In this document: one piece after another, positions 1-6,356 of the stretch
How the letters are laid out: every line of letters begins with the position of its first letter
Position numbering within the stretch: the stretch's first letter is position 1
The notes under the pieces: generated by a model
Databases searched by the model: none
What the model saw: only the letters and a program-made list of their open reading frames with translations
Told to the model about the DNA's origin: nothing
Translations under genes and position numbers: made by a program
NCBI GenBank assembly: GCA_002477475.1
Contig: DLPX01000074.1
Span: 1-9,913 of the forward strand
DNA: 9,913 nt
Direction: 5' to 3'
Origin: Proteobacteria bacterium UBA7447
Lineage (GTDB): Bacteria > Pseudomonadota > Gammaproteobacteria > Arenicellales > UBA868

Positions 1-704
1 GTCTCTTCAGGGCCGATCTCACGATAGCGTTTCATGGTGATGAGTTCATACCCGAGTTCCTTGCTGGGGTTCAGCCAGCTCAAGGTTCGTGGATTGCCGC
101 GCATGCCGATCTGTACGCTGTGACTGGCATCAATCAGACCGTCGCGCACAAGGTAGCTCGCCCAGTGCGCGGCGGATTTCACGGCACCCAGAAAATGGGG
201 CACCTGTTCATAGGCATCGGTATGGGCATCAAAGTGCAAAAAGACGGCTTTCTCCCCGTTCGTCAGCTTTGCGTCGGGCCCGGCGATGGCCTGGATGATG
301 CCGCCGGTGACGGAGTGATCCCCGCCCACCGAAACCGGTCGGGCACCTGCGGCATCAATCCCGCGATAAAAATCAGTGATGCGCTCAATACAGGCTTCGT
401 TGTAATTTGCCTCGGGCAAAGGGACATCCCCCAGGTCATGGATACGATGGGCGTTCCACGGATCGATATTGAATTCCACGTGGACGCGTTTTGCCATCGC
501 GGAAACCTGGCGCAGGGCGCGGGGGCCCAGGTGCTGATCGCGCTCCGTGGTGCCGTTACCTGTGGAGTGGGGGACGCCCACCAGCGCAATGTCGGCATTG
601 GCAGGATCCCGGTCGAGCGGGGCCCTGAAGAGTGTGGGAATATCCCACCAGTAAAGCGACTCCAACATCATCTTGTCGGTGTCTGAAAGGTGCTGTAAGT
701 TCAT
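1..704 (-). CDS. Ureohydrolase (agmatinase/arginase family), 3' end cut off by window edge
   Basis: Mn-dependent amidinohydrolase of the arginase/agmatinase superfamily, expected to split urea from a guanidino compound or to hydrolyse a related C-N bond in the cytoplasm. The 234 visible residues show the family order: a VGVPHSTGN strand-loop (42-50), a GPRALR motif (60-65), HDLGDVPL (89-96), the first metal motif GGDHS (127-131, His130 a Mn ligand), and the second metal motif DAHTD (159-163). The third motif, SxDxDxxDP, would lie beyond the left edge. The ATG at 704 is the only good N-terminus and has only a weak GGGG-type ribosome site. Odd point: after DAHTD the canonical His-Gly loop of agmatinases (DHGTM in E. 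coli SpeB) is absent; the stretch reads FLGAVKSAAHW, with a His about two residues later. The substrate is therefore probably not agmatine. The gene is divergent from the PhyH dioxygenase. The family is sure; the substrate is unknown. Confidence 0.9.
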   Translation of the reverse strand, partial: MNLQHLSDTDKMMLESLYWWDIPTLFRAPLDRDPANADIALVGVPHSTGNGTTERDQHLGPRALRQVSAMAKRVHVEFNIDPWNAHRIHDLGDVPLPEANYNEACIERITDFYRGIDAAGARPVSVGGDHSVTGGIIQAIAGPDAKLTNGEKAVFLHFDAHTDAYEQVPHFLGAVKSAAHWASYLVRDGLIDASHSVQIGMRGNPRTLSWLNPSKELGYELITMKRYREIGPEE

Positions 705-860
705 GGCAATTACCCCAGTGGTGATATCAGTTAGGCACTAGTCTATCGCCCGTAATACGCCGCGTCGCAAATTGACCGGTGTTGCCTCTTGGTTTAACTT
801 TTGAGGTCTTAGGAGTTTGGGTTGCTTCGGGAAAGCGAGCCCCACTCTGGGAGCAAAAGA
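705..860. promoter_or_regulatory. Divergent intergenic region between ureohydrolase and PhyH genes
   Basis: This stretch must hold the promoters of both flanking genes. For the plus strand, a TTGACC box lies at 772-777 with poor -10 candidates behind it: TTTAAC at 793-798 (15-base spacer) or TAACTT at 795-800 (17-base spacer). For the minus strand I see only weak matches. Two ribosome sites are present for the dioxygenase: AGGAG at 811-815, six bases before a TTG at 822, and GGGAG at 849-853, seven bases before the ATG at 861. No operator-like dyad stands out. Confidence 0.35.
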
Positions 861-1694
861 ATGCGGACACTTAAGAAATACAGCCTGGATAAGAAGGGCC
901 TGCCCACTGCGGCTGCGATCAAAGCCTATGAGCGTGATGGGGTGGTGTGTCTCAAGAACGCTTTTGACGAGGCATGGGTCGCCCAGGGCCGACGCGCCGT
1001 GGCGGCCGCGATCGGAACCGCGAGCCGGAGCGCGCTTCGCGAGGATCATGTGGAGTCGGGGGAAAAGGGTCTTTTCTTCTTTGATACTTTCCTGTGGCCG
1101 CGTCTGCCGTCTTTTGCGAAGTTCAGCTTTGAATCGCCCGCGGCCAGACTGGCCAAAACGGTCATGCGAAGCCGCGGCCTGCTGTTGTACTTCGATATGG
1201 CGATCGTCAAGGAACCCGGCACCAGTGTAAAAACCCCATGGCATTATGACGAGGCGTACTGGCCAGTGTCAGGGACGCAGGTCTGTAACGTCTGGATGGC
1301 GTTAGATGATGTTCCCCAAGACACGGCCCTGCGTTTTGTGGCGGGGTCCCACAAAATGAATCAGGACTTCAAAGGCATTGATTTCTTCACCAAGAAAGGC
1401 ATGCAGGGGCAGACCAATCCCAGCCCGCCAGACTGGGATAAAGAAACGCAAGGTTTTGAAATTGCCAGCGCGCCCATGAAAGCCGGTGATTGCGCGATCC
1501 TCAATTTCCGAACGCACCACAGCGCTCCGGGCAACCTGCAAAAGCGCCGCCGCCGTCGTGTGATCTGCACACACTGGTTTGGCGATGATGCCCGTTACGC
1601 CGATAAGCAGTGGGAGTGCAATCCCAGCGAGCGTGGCGACAACCTGGTGGACGGCGGATCCCTTGAATGCGCTACGTTTCCCCGGGTGATCTAG
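861..1694 (+). CDS. Phytanoyl-CoA dioxygenase (PhyH) family Fe(II)/2-oxoglutarate oxygenase
   Basis: Cytosolic non-heme iron oxygenase of the PhyH/EctD family, which couples 2-oxoglutarate decarboxylation to hydroxylation of a small molecule or acyl thioester. In the 277-residue product the facial triad is visible: His128 and Asp130 in TPWHYDEAYWP, and distal His220 in FRTHHSAPGN, followed by an Arg cluster (229-233) that should supply the 2-oxoglutarate-binding Arg. The double-stranded beta-helix core runs from about 105 to 240, and the N-terminal helix AIKAYERDGVVCLKNAF (19-35) is typical of the family. Start choice: the ATG at 861 has GGGAG seven bases upstream. An in-frame TTG at 822 has a better AGGAG six bases upstream and would add 13 residues, so it remains possible. 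The stop is TAG. The gene converges on the enolase-superfamily gene with 12 bases between stops. The hydroxylation substrate is unknown. Confidence 0.9.
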   Translation: MRTLKKYSLDKKGLPTAAAIKAYERDGVVCLKNAFDEAWVAQGRRAVAAAIGTASRSALREDHVESGEKGLFFFDTFLWPRLPSFAKFSFESPAARLAKTVMRSRGLLLYFDMAIVKEPGTSVKTPWHYDEAYWPVSGTQVCNVWMALDDVPQDTALRFVAGSHKMNQDFKGIDFFTKKGMQGQTNPSPPDWDKETQGFEIASAPMKAGDCAILNFRTHHSAPGNLQKRRRRRVICTHWFGDDARYADKQWECNPSERGDNLVDGGSLECATFPRVI

Positions 1695-1715
1695 GTTCCA
1701 GACCGTTTACCCGGG
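1681..1715. repeat. Inverted repeat across convergent gene ends
   Basis: CCCGGGT (1681-1687) and ACCCGGG (1709-1715) are perfect 7-bp arms around a 21-base loop that holds both stop codons of the convergent PhyH and enolase-superfamily genes. It could act as a shared weak transcription end, but there is no T-tract on either strand, the loop is long, and each arm is mostly coding. Functional status is doubtful. Confidence 0.25.
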
Positions 1716-2840
1716 CCAGGGACGCTTGGCCGCCAGCCGGTAATCAAAGTCTGCCAGGATGGATTCATCTACGCTGATGCCAAGCCCCGGTTCCTCCGAA
1801 AGGATGAACGAGCCATTTTGTGTTTGCTGCCAGTTCAGTCGACAGAAGACTTGAGTTCCTGCCTTGAACCTTGAGAAATACTCAACGCCGGCCAGGTTCT
1901 CGATCGCTGCGCCGGCACTAAGACTTGCGGCAAGCGCTGGTCCCATGCTGTTGAAGTTATGAATAGCCACCTTGCAGGACGCCGCCCGGGCTGATGCTGC
2001 CATCGAAGTGATCGTGCTTAAGCCCACGCAAGCGATATCCGGATTCAGTATGTCGGCGGCGCGGTGGTTTAAAAGCTGAGAGAACCCAGCTTCGTCACTC
2101 AGGGTCTCACCCGTCACGATGTCGACAGACCCAGATTCAGCAAGGCGGGCAAGCGATTGAAAATCCTCGGTAGGTACGGGGTCCTCCAGCCAGCGGATAC
2201 CCATCGCTTCAAGCGTGTTGAGCACGGTTTTCGCTGACTCATAATTCAGCGCGCGCCAGGCATCCACCAGAATATCGCATTCCGCCGGCAGTGATTCGCG
2301 CAGTTGTCTGAGGTGTGTCAGTCCTTCATCAATGCTGGTGTCGTTCCAAAAAGGATAGACCTTCACCTGATTAAATCCCGCCTCATGCTGGCCTCTTGCA
2401 TAGTCGATAACATCGTCAAAGGGGAAGTCTTTGTTGGCATGGCAGTTGGTATAGACCGGAACCGCTTCCCGGCAGGCGCCACCCAGGAGCTGATACACGG
2501 GCTGCGCTTGCGCTTTGCCCTGTAGATCCCACAGCGCGGTTTCTATCCCGGCAACGGCGCATGAAAAATGCAGCCCCGTTTGCAGGGTGGCAAAGCTGTG
2601 CACGGCGTTATGGCGAAATTGGGCAATTTGCGGCACGTCATTGCCTTCGAGATATCTTGCCAGTGCGTCGACGAGGGCTGCGACGGCAAGTTCGCAATCA
2701 TTCGGCACGTAGGCCTCGCCCCATCCAGAAAGGTTTTCGTCAGTTTCCACTTTGACCAGCACAAATGCCTTACCGAAGGCCCAGTCGCTGTCCGATACAT
2801 GAGCGGGAACAACATAGGTTTTAATTTTTGTGATCTTCAT
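1707..2840 (-). CDS. Mandelate racemase/muconate lactonizing enzyme family protein (enolase superfamily)
   Basis: Mg-dependent enzyme that abstracts the alpha-proton of a carboxylate, leading to dehydration or racemization, typically of acid sugars; cytosolic. Its 377 residues match the family length. The N-terminal capping domain starts with MKITKIKTYVV, followed by SGWGEAYVP (38-46) and GIETALWDLQGK (98-109). Metal ligands are Asp193 (LVDAW), Glu219 (WLEDPVP) and Glu245 (TGETLS). The MR-type His-Asp dyad is His294 (AIHNFNSMGP) with Asp268 (NPDIACVG), and Glu320 sits where MR has its late acidic residue. Odd point: the KxK motif on the second barrel strand reads QVKVYPF, so Lys160 is present but the second Lys (K166 in mandelate racemase) is Tyr162. 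This favours one-sided, His-driven chemistry such as dehydration over true racemization (inference). The ATG has no clear Shine-Dalgarno. The substrate cannot be named. Confidence 0.92.
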   Translation of the reverse strand: MKITKIKTYVVPAHVSDSDWAFGKAFVLVKVETDENLSGWGEAYVPNDCELAVAALVDALARYLEGNDVPQIAQFRHNAVHSFATLQTGLHFSCAVAGIETALWDLQGKAQAQPVYQLLGGACREAVPVYTNCHANKDFPFDDVIDYARGQHEAGFNQVKVYPFWNDTSIDEGLTHLRQLRESLPAECDILVDAWRALNYESAKTVLNTLEAMGIRWLEDPVPTEDFQSLARLAESGSVDIVTGETLSDEAGFSQLLNHRAADILNPDIACVGLSTITSMAASARAASCKVAIHNFNSMGPALAASLSAGAAIENLAGVEYFSRFKAGTQVFCRLNWQQTQNGSFILSEEPGLGISVDESILADFDYRLAAKRPWPG

Positions 2841-2931
2841 AACTCATGAAACCGGGTAACTGGAATGCGGATTTTGTTAAGCCTCATGGAGAGAGCTGCG
2901 CCAACGCGCAAAACTATAACGCCTGTCGGGT

Positions 2932-2959
2932 TTGAGAGCCTATCCGTAAGGGATAGAAT
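2932..2959 (+). promoter_or_regulatory. Sigma-70-type promoter for selO with internal dyad
   Basis: TTGAGA (2932-2937), a 16-base spacer and TAGAAT (2954-2959) each match the sigma-70 consensus at five of six positions. Transcription would begin near 2966, giving a leader of about 60 bases before the TTG start of selO. A perfect dyad, CTATCC-GTAAG-GGATAG (2940-2956), fills the spacer and overlaps the -10 box, where a repressor or activator could act. The promoter call rests on consensus match only. Confidence 0.55.
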
Positions 2960-2981
2960 TGAGGCGTCATGACTTTTTAAT

Positions 2982-2999
2982 TTCAGGCAGCAGCCTGAG
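2982..2999 (+). promoter_or_regulatory. Hairpin in the selO leader
   Basis: TCAGGC (2983-2988), loop AGCA and GCCTGA (2993-2998) form a perfect 6-bp stem, extendable by a T-G wobble. It lies about 15 bases before the GGAG ribosome site of selO and inside the predicted leader. There is no T-run after it on the plus strand, so it is not an intrinsic terminator. It could affect translation or message stability, or be incidental. Confidence 0.3.
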
Positions 3000-3024
3000 G
3001 GAAGCGCTTTGTGGAGCTTAGCCC

Positions 3025-4509
3025 TTGAACGCACCAATTTTCGGATTCGATAACTCCTACGCAAGGTTGCCGGAGCATTTTTTCGCCCGCCTGTCACCGA
3101 CGCCGGTAGCGGATCCGAAGCTCGTCCAGGTCAACGATGCGCTCGCTGGGCAGTTGGGCCTCGATCCGGCGATGTTGCGTTCGCCCGAAGGTATCGAGAT
3201 TCTTTGCGGCAACAAGCTGCCCGCGGATGCCGAGCCGCTGGCAATGGCCTACGCTGGCTTTCAGTTCGGCGGCTGGGCGCCGCAACTCGGTGATGGCCGC
3301 GCCATTTTGCTTGGGGAAGTCACTGATGAGACAGGCCAGCGTCGGGATGTTCAGCTGAAAGGCAGCGGACGAACCCCGTTTTCAAGAAATGGAGATGGCC
3401 GCGCGGTTCTCGGCCCCGTGCTTCGGGAGTACCTCGTGAGCGAAGCCATGCATGTCCTTGGGGTGCCCACCACAAGAGCGCTCGCCGCGGTCACAACAGG
3501 AGAGGAGGTCCGTCGGGAGCGTGCGCTCCCCGGGGCGGTGTTAACCCGTGTAGCGAGCAGTCATATCCGGGTGGGAACGTTCCAGTTTTTTGCAGCCCGC
3601 CAGGATACTGACGCCTTGCGACAGTTGGCTGATCATGCCATCGACCGCCATTACCCGGATGCAGGGCAAAGCGAGCGTCCCTATCTCGCATTGCTTGAAG
3701 CCGTCATGGATGCCCAGGCGTTGCTGGTGGCGTCCTGGAAACTGATTGGATTTATCCATGGCGTGATGAATACCGACAACACCTCGATTAGCGGGGAAAC
3801 GATCGACTATGGTCCGTGTGCTTTTATAGATACCTATCATCCCGGCACGGTATTCAGTTCGATCGACCATCAGGGCCGCTATGCCTATGCCAACCAGGCC
3901 CCGATTTCTCATTGGAATCTTGCGGGTCTGGCGCAGACACTGATACCTATCCTTGATTCCGATAACAAAAAATCCCTGGAGCTCGCTCAGCAGGCCATTG
4001 ATACCTTTCCCGCCAAATTTGAAGCTGCGTACAACGATGGAGCAAGCAAAAAACTGGGCCTGGAAACGACAGAGACGGATGACGTCACGCTGATGACAGA
4101 CTTGCTGGATGTCATGGCGGATCAGCGTGCCGATTTCACGCTTGTTTTTCGGCGTCTTTCAGATCTTGACGATGAGACAGGCCCCGAAGACGACACGATA
4201 CGGACACTTTTCGATGATCCCGCCGCGTTTGATGCCTGGTCGAGACGCTGGCGGGCGAGGCTGAAGCAACAGGGAGTTGGCTCCAAACTGCGACGTGAGC
4301 GTATGGCGTCGGTAAACCCCGCGTATATTCCGCGCAATCACCGGGTGGAAGAGGTCATTCGCGCGGCAGAAGACCACGGTGATCTCGCTCCTTTTTTCAA
4401 GCTGCATGGGATCCTGGCCCGGCCCTTCGATGAGCAGCCTGAGCACATTGAATTCCAGAAACCTCCCCGACCGGAAGAAGTGGTGCACGCCACCTTCTGC
4501 GGCACCTGA
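3025..4509 (+). CDS. selO: SelO/YdiU family protein adenylyltransferase (AMPylase)
   Basis: Pseudokinase-fold enzyme that transfers AMP from ATP to Ser, Thr or Tyr of target proteins; in E. coli and yeast it is tied to oxidative-stress protection. The 494 residues carry the expected landmarks: FDNSYARLP (8-16), GGWAPQLGDGRA (82-93), Lys112 in QLKGSGRTPFSR, Glu135 in LREYL, HGVMNTDN (245-252) and DYGP (261-264). Lys112, Glu135, Asp251, Asn252 and Asp261 align with K113, E136, D252, N253 and D262 described for Pseudomonas syringae SelO, so the active site looks complete. The C-terminus is FCGT, with Cys492 in the region where animal SelO carries selenocysteine. Start: TTG at 3025, with GGAG eight bases upstream and an in-frame TAG at 3019. 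The next in-frame ATG would remove the conserved N-terminus, so the TTG is well supported. It is followed after 18 bases by the Rieske gene, probably co-transcribed. Confidence 0.96.
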   Translation: MNAPIFGFDNSYARLPEHFFARLSPTPVADPKLVQVNDALAGQLGLDPAMLRSPEGIEILCGNKLPADAEPLAMAYAGFQFGGWAPQLGDGRAILLGEVTDETGQRRDVQLKGSGRTPFSRNGDGRAVLGPVLREYLVSEAMHVLGVPTTRALAAVTTGEEVRRERALPGAVLTRVASSHIRVGTFQFFAARQDTDALRQLADHAIDRHYPDAGQSERPYLALLEAVMDAQALLVASWKLIGFIHGVMNTDNTSISGETIDYGPCAFIDTYHPGTVFSSIDHQGRYAYANQAPISHWNLAGLAQTLIPILDSDNKKSLELAQQAIDTFPAKFEAAYNDGASKKLGLETTETDDVTLMTDLLDVMADQRADFTLVFRRLSDLDDETGPEDDTIRTLFDDPAAFDAWSRRWRARLKQQGVGSKLRRERMASVNPAYIPRNHRVEEVIRAAEDHGDLAPFFKLHGILARPFDEQPEHIEFQKPPRPEEVVHATFCGT

Positions 4510-4527
4510 GCCAGGACGGCGCAACTG

Positions 4528-5568
4528 ATGTTCAAAGAGAACCTGGAGGCACGGTACTACACGGATCCTGCCATTTACCGTCGGGAGCAGTCCGGCATTT
4601 TCAATAGCAATTGGCAGTTGATCGCGCCACGCAGCCGATTTGTCGAAAAGGGTGACTACGTCGCGACCGATATTGCGGGCACGAAGGTTTTTGTCGTGCT
4701 GGGTGAGGACGGTGAACTGCGCGGCTTTCGAAATCTTTGCCGTCACCGCGGCGCAATGCTGCTTAAACCCGGGCAGGGCCGCTGCAGGTCCATTCGCTGT
4801 CCTTACCATAATTGGGTTTACCGGCTCGACGGCTCACTTGAAAGAGCCCCGTGGTTTTCTCATGCCGATGGCGAGGCGTCATTGACGCTTGAGGATTGGC
4901 CGCTGCATGACATCTCTGTTGCGCTTTGGCGCGGGCTGGTTTTTGCCTGTGTTGAAAGTCCGAAGACGCTGACTGACCAGTTGGGCGGGCTCTTGAATGA
5001 GATGGGGCAGGATCCGATTGAGGACTACCACTGGACAGAACAAAGAACCCTGATATTTGACGCCAATTGGAAGATCTACACCGATAACTTTGTTGAGGGT
5101 TATCACATCCCGGGAATTCATCCTGAGTTCTTCAAGGCCATCGACTTTGAAGAGTTTGAAACCACGGCAAAAGACAATCTCGTCCGCATGACGGCACCGA
5201 CCAAAGGCGATCTTTTCTATCGCGGGCGCTGGCTGTGGATGTGGCCGAATTGGACCCTGTCTTTCTTTAACGGCGGGATGAATACCTCGCGTATCAATCC
5301 CCTGGGTGTCGATCGGACCGAGTTAATTTACGATTTTTATTTTGCGGATCTTTCAGACGAAGCTCGCGAGGCGCGGCAGGACACTATCAAGCGGAACATT
5401 GCCGTCATCGAGCAGGATTTTGATATCTGCACGCATATCCATCAGAACTATCTTTCGGGGGGTTACCAGCCCGGGCCTCTCAGCCCGCGACATGAAAAGG
5501 GCGTGCACCTTTTTCAGAAACTGGTCAAAGAGCATTTGCAGAGCGCCGGCGAGGCAAAGCCCAACTGA
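4528..5568 (+). CDS. Rieske [2Fe-2S] non-heme iron oxygenase, alpha subunit
   Basis: Terminal oxygenase of a Rieske oxygenase system, which takes electrons from a separate reductase (not in this window) to hydroxylate or oxidatively demethylate a small substrate. In 346 residues, the Rieske domain has Cys71-x-His73 (CRHRG) and Cys91-x2-His94 (CPYHNW). The catalytic domain has Asp186, the usual bridge to the neighbouring Rieske cluster, then iron ligands His193 and His198 in EGYHIPGIHP, and a likely third ligand Asp297 in EQDFDIC. The YHIPxxHP motif and C-terminal PGPLSPRHEKGVHLFQ resemble the choline/betaine/carnitine-type and related group rather than classic naphthalene dioxygenases. No beta subunit is adjacent, which also fits that group. 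The ribosome site is weak (AGGA, 11 bases before ATG). It lies 18 bases after selO. The substrate is unknown. Confidence 0.94.
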   Translation: MFKENLEARYYTDPAIYRREQSGIFNSNWQLIAPRSRFVEKGDYVATDIAGTKVFVVLGEDGELRGFRNLCRHRGAMLLKPGQGRCRSIRCPYHNWVYRLDGSLERAPWFSHADGEASLTLEDWPLHDISVALWRGLVFACVESPKTLTDQLGGLLNEMGQDPIEDYHWTEQRTLIFDANWKIYTDNFVEGYHIPGIHPEFFKAIDFEEFETTAKDNLVRMTAPTKGDLFYRGRWLWMWPNWTLSFFNGGMNTSRINPLGVDRTELIYDFYFADLSDEAREARQDTIKRNIAVIEQDFDICTHIHQNYLSGGYQPGPLSPRHEKGVHLFQKLVKEHLQSAGEAKPN

Positions 5569-5574
5569 AAGCGA

Positions 5575-5599
5575 CCGGGCCTGCCAAAGGCGTGCCCGG
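5575..5599. terminator. Strong GC hairpin between convergent genes
   Basis: CCGGGC (5575-5580) pairs with GCCCGG (5594-5599). Inside, after a C-T mismatch and a T-G wobble, GCC (5583-5585) pairs with GGC (5589-5591) around an AAA loop. The stem starts six bases after the Rieske stop and about 50 bases past the stop of the opposite small gene, where a shared two-way terminator would be expected. There is no T-run on the plus strand and only a weak TTT on the minus strand, so it may be a pause or 3'-protective hairpin rather than a full intrinsic terminator. Confidence 0.5.
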
Positions 5600-5649
5600 C
5601 CGGACTCCTCAGACTAAATAGGAATGCTCTAATTCTTCCGTATGGGTCA

Positions 5650-6096
5650 TCAATGATCTCTGGAGGGGACGAGATGGTAGACCGTTCTCCGCTGTTTAGA
5701 GCCTGAGACCAAATAGCGCATGACCTTTGACCCAAACTCGGAGAATGTCGGTGAATATTCCGGTTTCCAACTGGTCTCCTGATAGATCTTCTGATGGTTT
5801 TTTAGACCTGCAGCAGTTGGGTAGATTTCTACGATCACGTAATACACATAGCCTGCCTGGGGCAGGCTTCTGGTAATGGAGAGACTGGCGAGGTTGTTCT
5901 CGTCGTCTGATCCAAGAGGATGAGTTTCCTTGATCCAGTCCGCCCATTTTCTTGCTGCCTGGTCTACTTCATCTACTTTGTCCACGGGCACCTTAAAAAC
6001 GCCGCCCCAATTTGTTTGGGGGATGGGGTCACCAGCATGCGCTTGAGTGAATACAGAAAAAACCAGACACCAAGCCGATACGATAAATACTTTCAT
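5650..6096 (-). CDS. Small secreted protein of unknown function, possible dimeric alpha/beta-barrel fold
   Basis: I do not recognise this gene. The 148-residue product begins with a clear signal peptide, a hydrophobic run VFIVSAWCLVFSVFTQ ending in AHA before GDP, so cleavage is expected after residue 21 with export to the periplasm or beyond. The mature part (about 127 residues) shows a strand (GGVFKVPV), a helix rich in acidic and basic residues (VDEVDQAARKWADWIKE, 41-57), a second strand (SLSITRS), a third (YVYYVIVEIYP, 83-93), a second helix and a final strand. This beta-alpha-beta-beta-alpha-beta order suggests a ferredoxin-like or ABM-type alpha/beta barrel, as inference only. There are no Cys or metal motifs in the mature part. 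The ORF extends to an upstream ATG at 6171, but the ATG at 6096 is chosen because it places the signal peptide at the N-terminus. The ribosome site is weak. Confidence 0.75.
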   Translation of the reverse strand: MKVFIVSAWCLVFSVFTQAHAGDPIPQTNWGGVFKVPVDKVDEVDQAARKWADWIKETHPLGSDDENNLASLSITRSLPQAGYVYYVIVEIYPTAAGLKNHQKIYQETSWKPEYSPTFSEFGSKVMRYLVSGSKQRRTVYHLVPSRDH

Positions 6097-6356
6097 AATT
6101 TTTCCGTGTGTAGGTGTATCTATTGAAACAAAGACGTGTGGGCTTTGATCAGTGTGATTGATCCCAGCCACCCAAAATCGCGTGTTTTAAGGGGCTACCT
6201 TACTGTCCTAATCACTTTGATCGAGATATGAAACTTATAAATCGAATATTACACAGTGATGTCTTTGCAACCCAGTCCTCAGTGGTCAACCGTATGCCCA
6301 TAACATGGTTATACCACGCCAGGTCTTCAGTGGATAATCATGTATGTGCGTTGAGA
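6097..6356. other. AT-rich intergenic region upstream of the secreted-protein gene
   Basis: These 260 bases separate two minus-strand genes and should contain the 3' end of the dehydrogenase operon and the promoter of the secreted-protein gene. I see no convincing -35/-10 pair and no hairpin followed by a T-run. Minor structures are the short dyad ATAAC-ATG-GTTAT (6300-6312), a dyad GATCA-N7-TGATC (6147-6163), and an imperfect direct repeat CCAGTCCTCAGTGG (6272-6285) / CCAGGTCTTCAGTGG (6319-6333). No RNA gene is recognisable. Confidence 0.5.

Noticed and set aside
120..686. Long plus-strand ORF of 188 codons opposite the ureohydrolase
   Set aside because: It is the antisense shadow of a gene with clear GGDHS and DAHTD motifs, and its own translation shows no family features.
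4159..4809. Minus-strand ORF of 216 codons across the selO/Rieske junction
   Set aside because: It is antisense to two strongly supported genes, including the Rieske Cys/His motif region, and has no recognisable domain.
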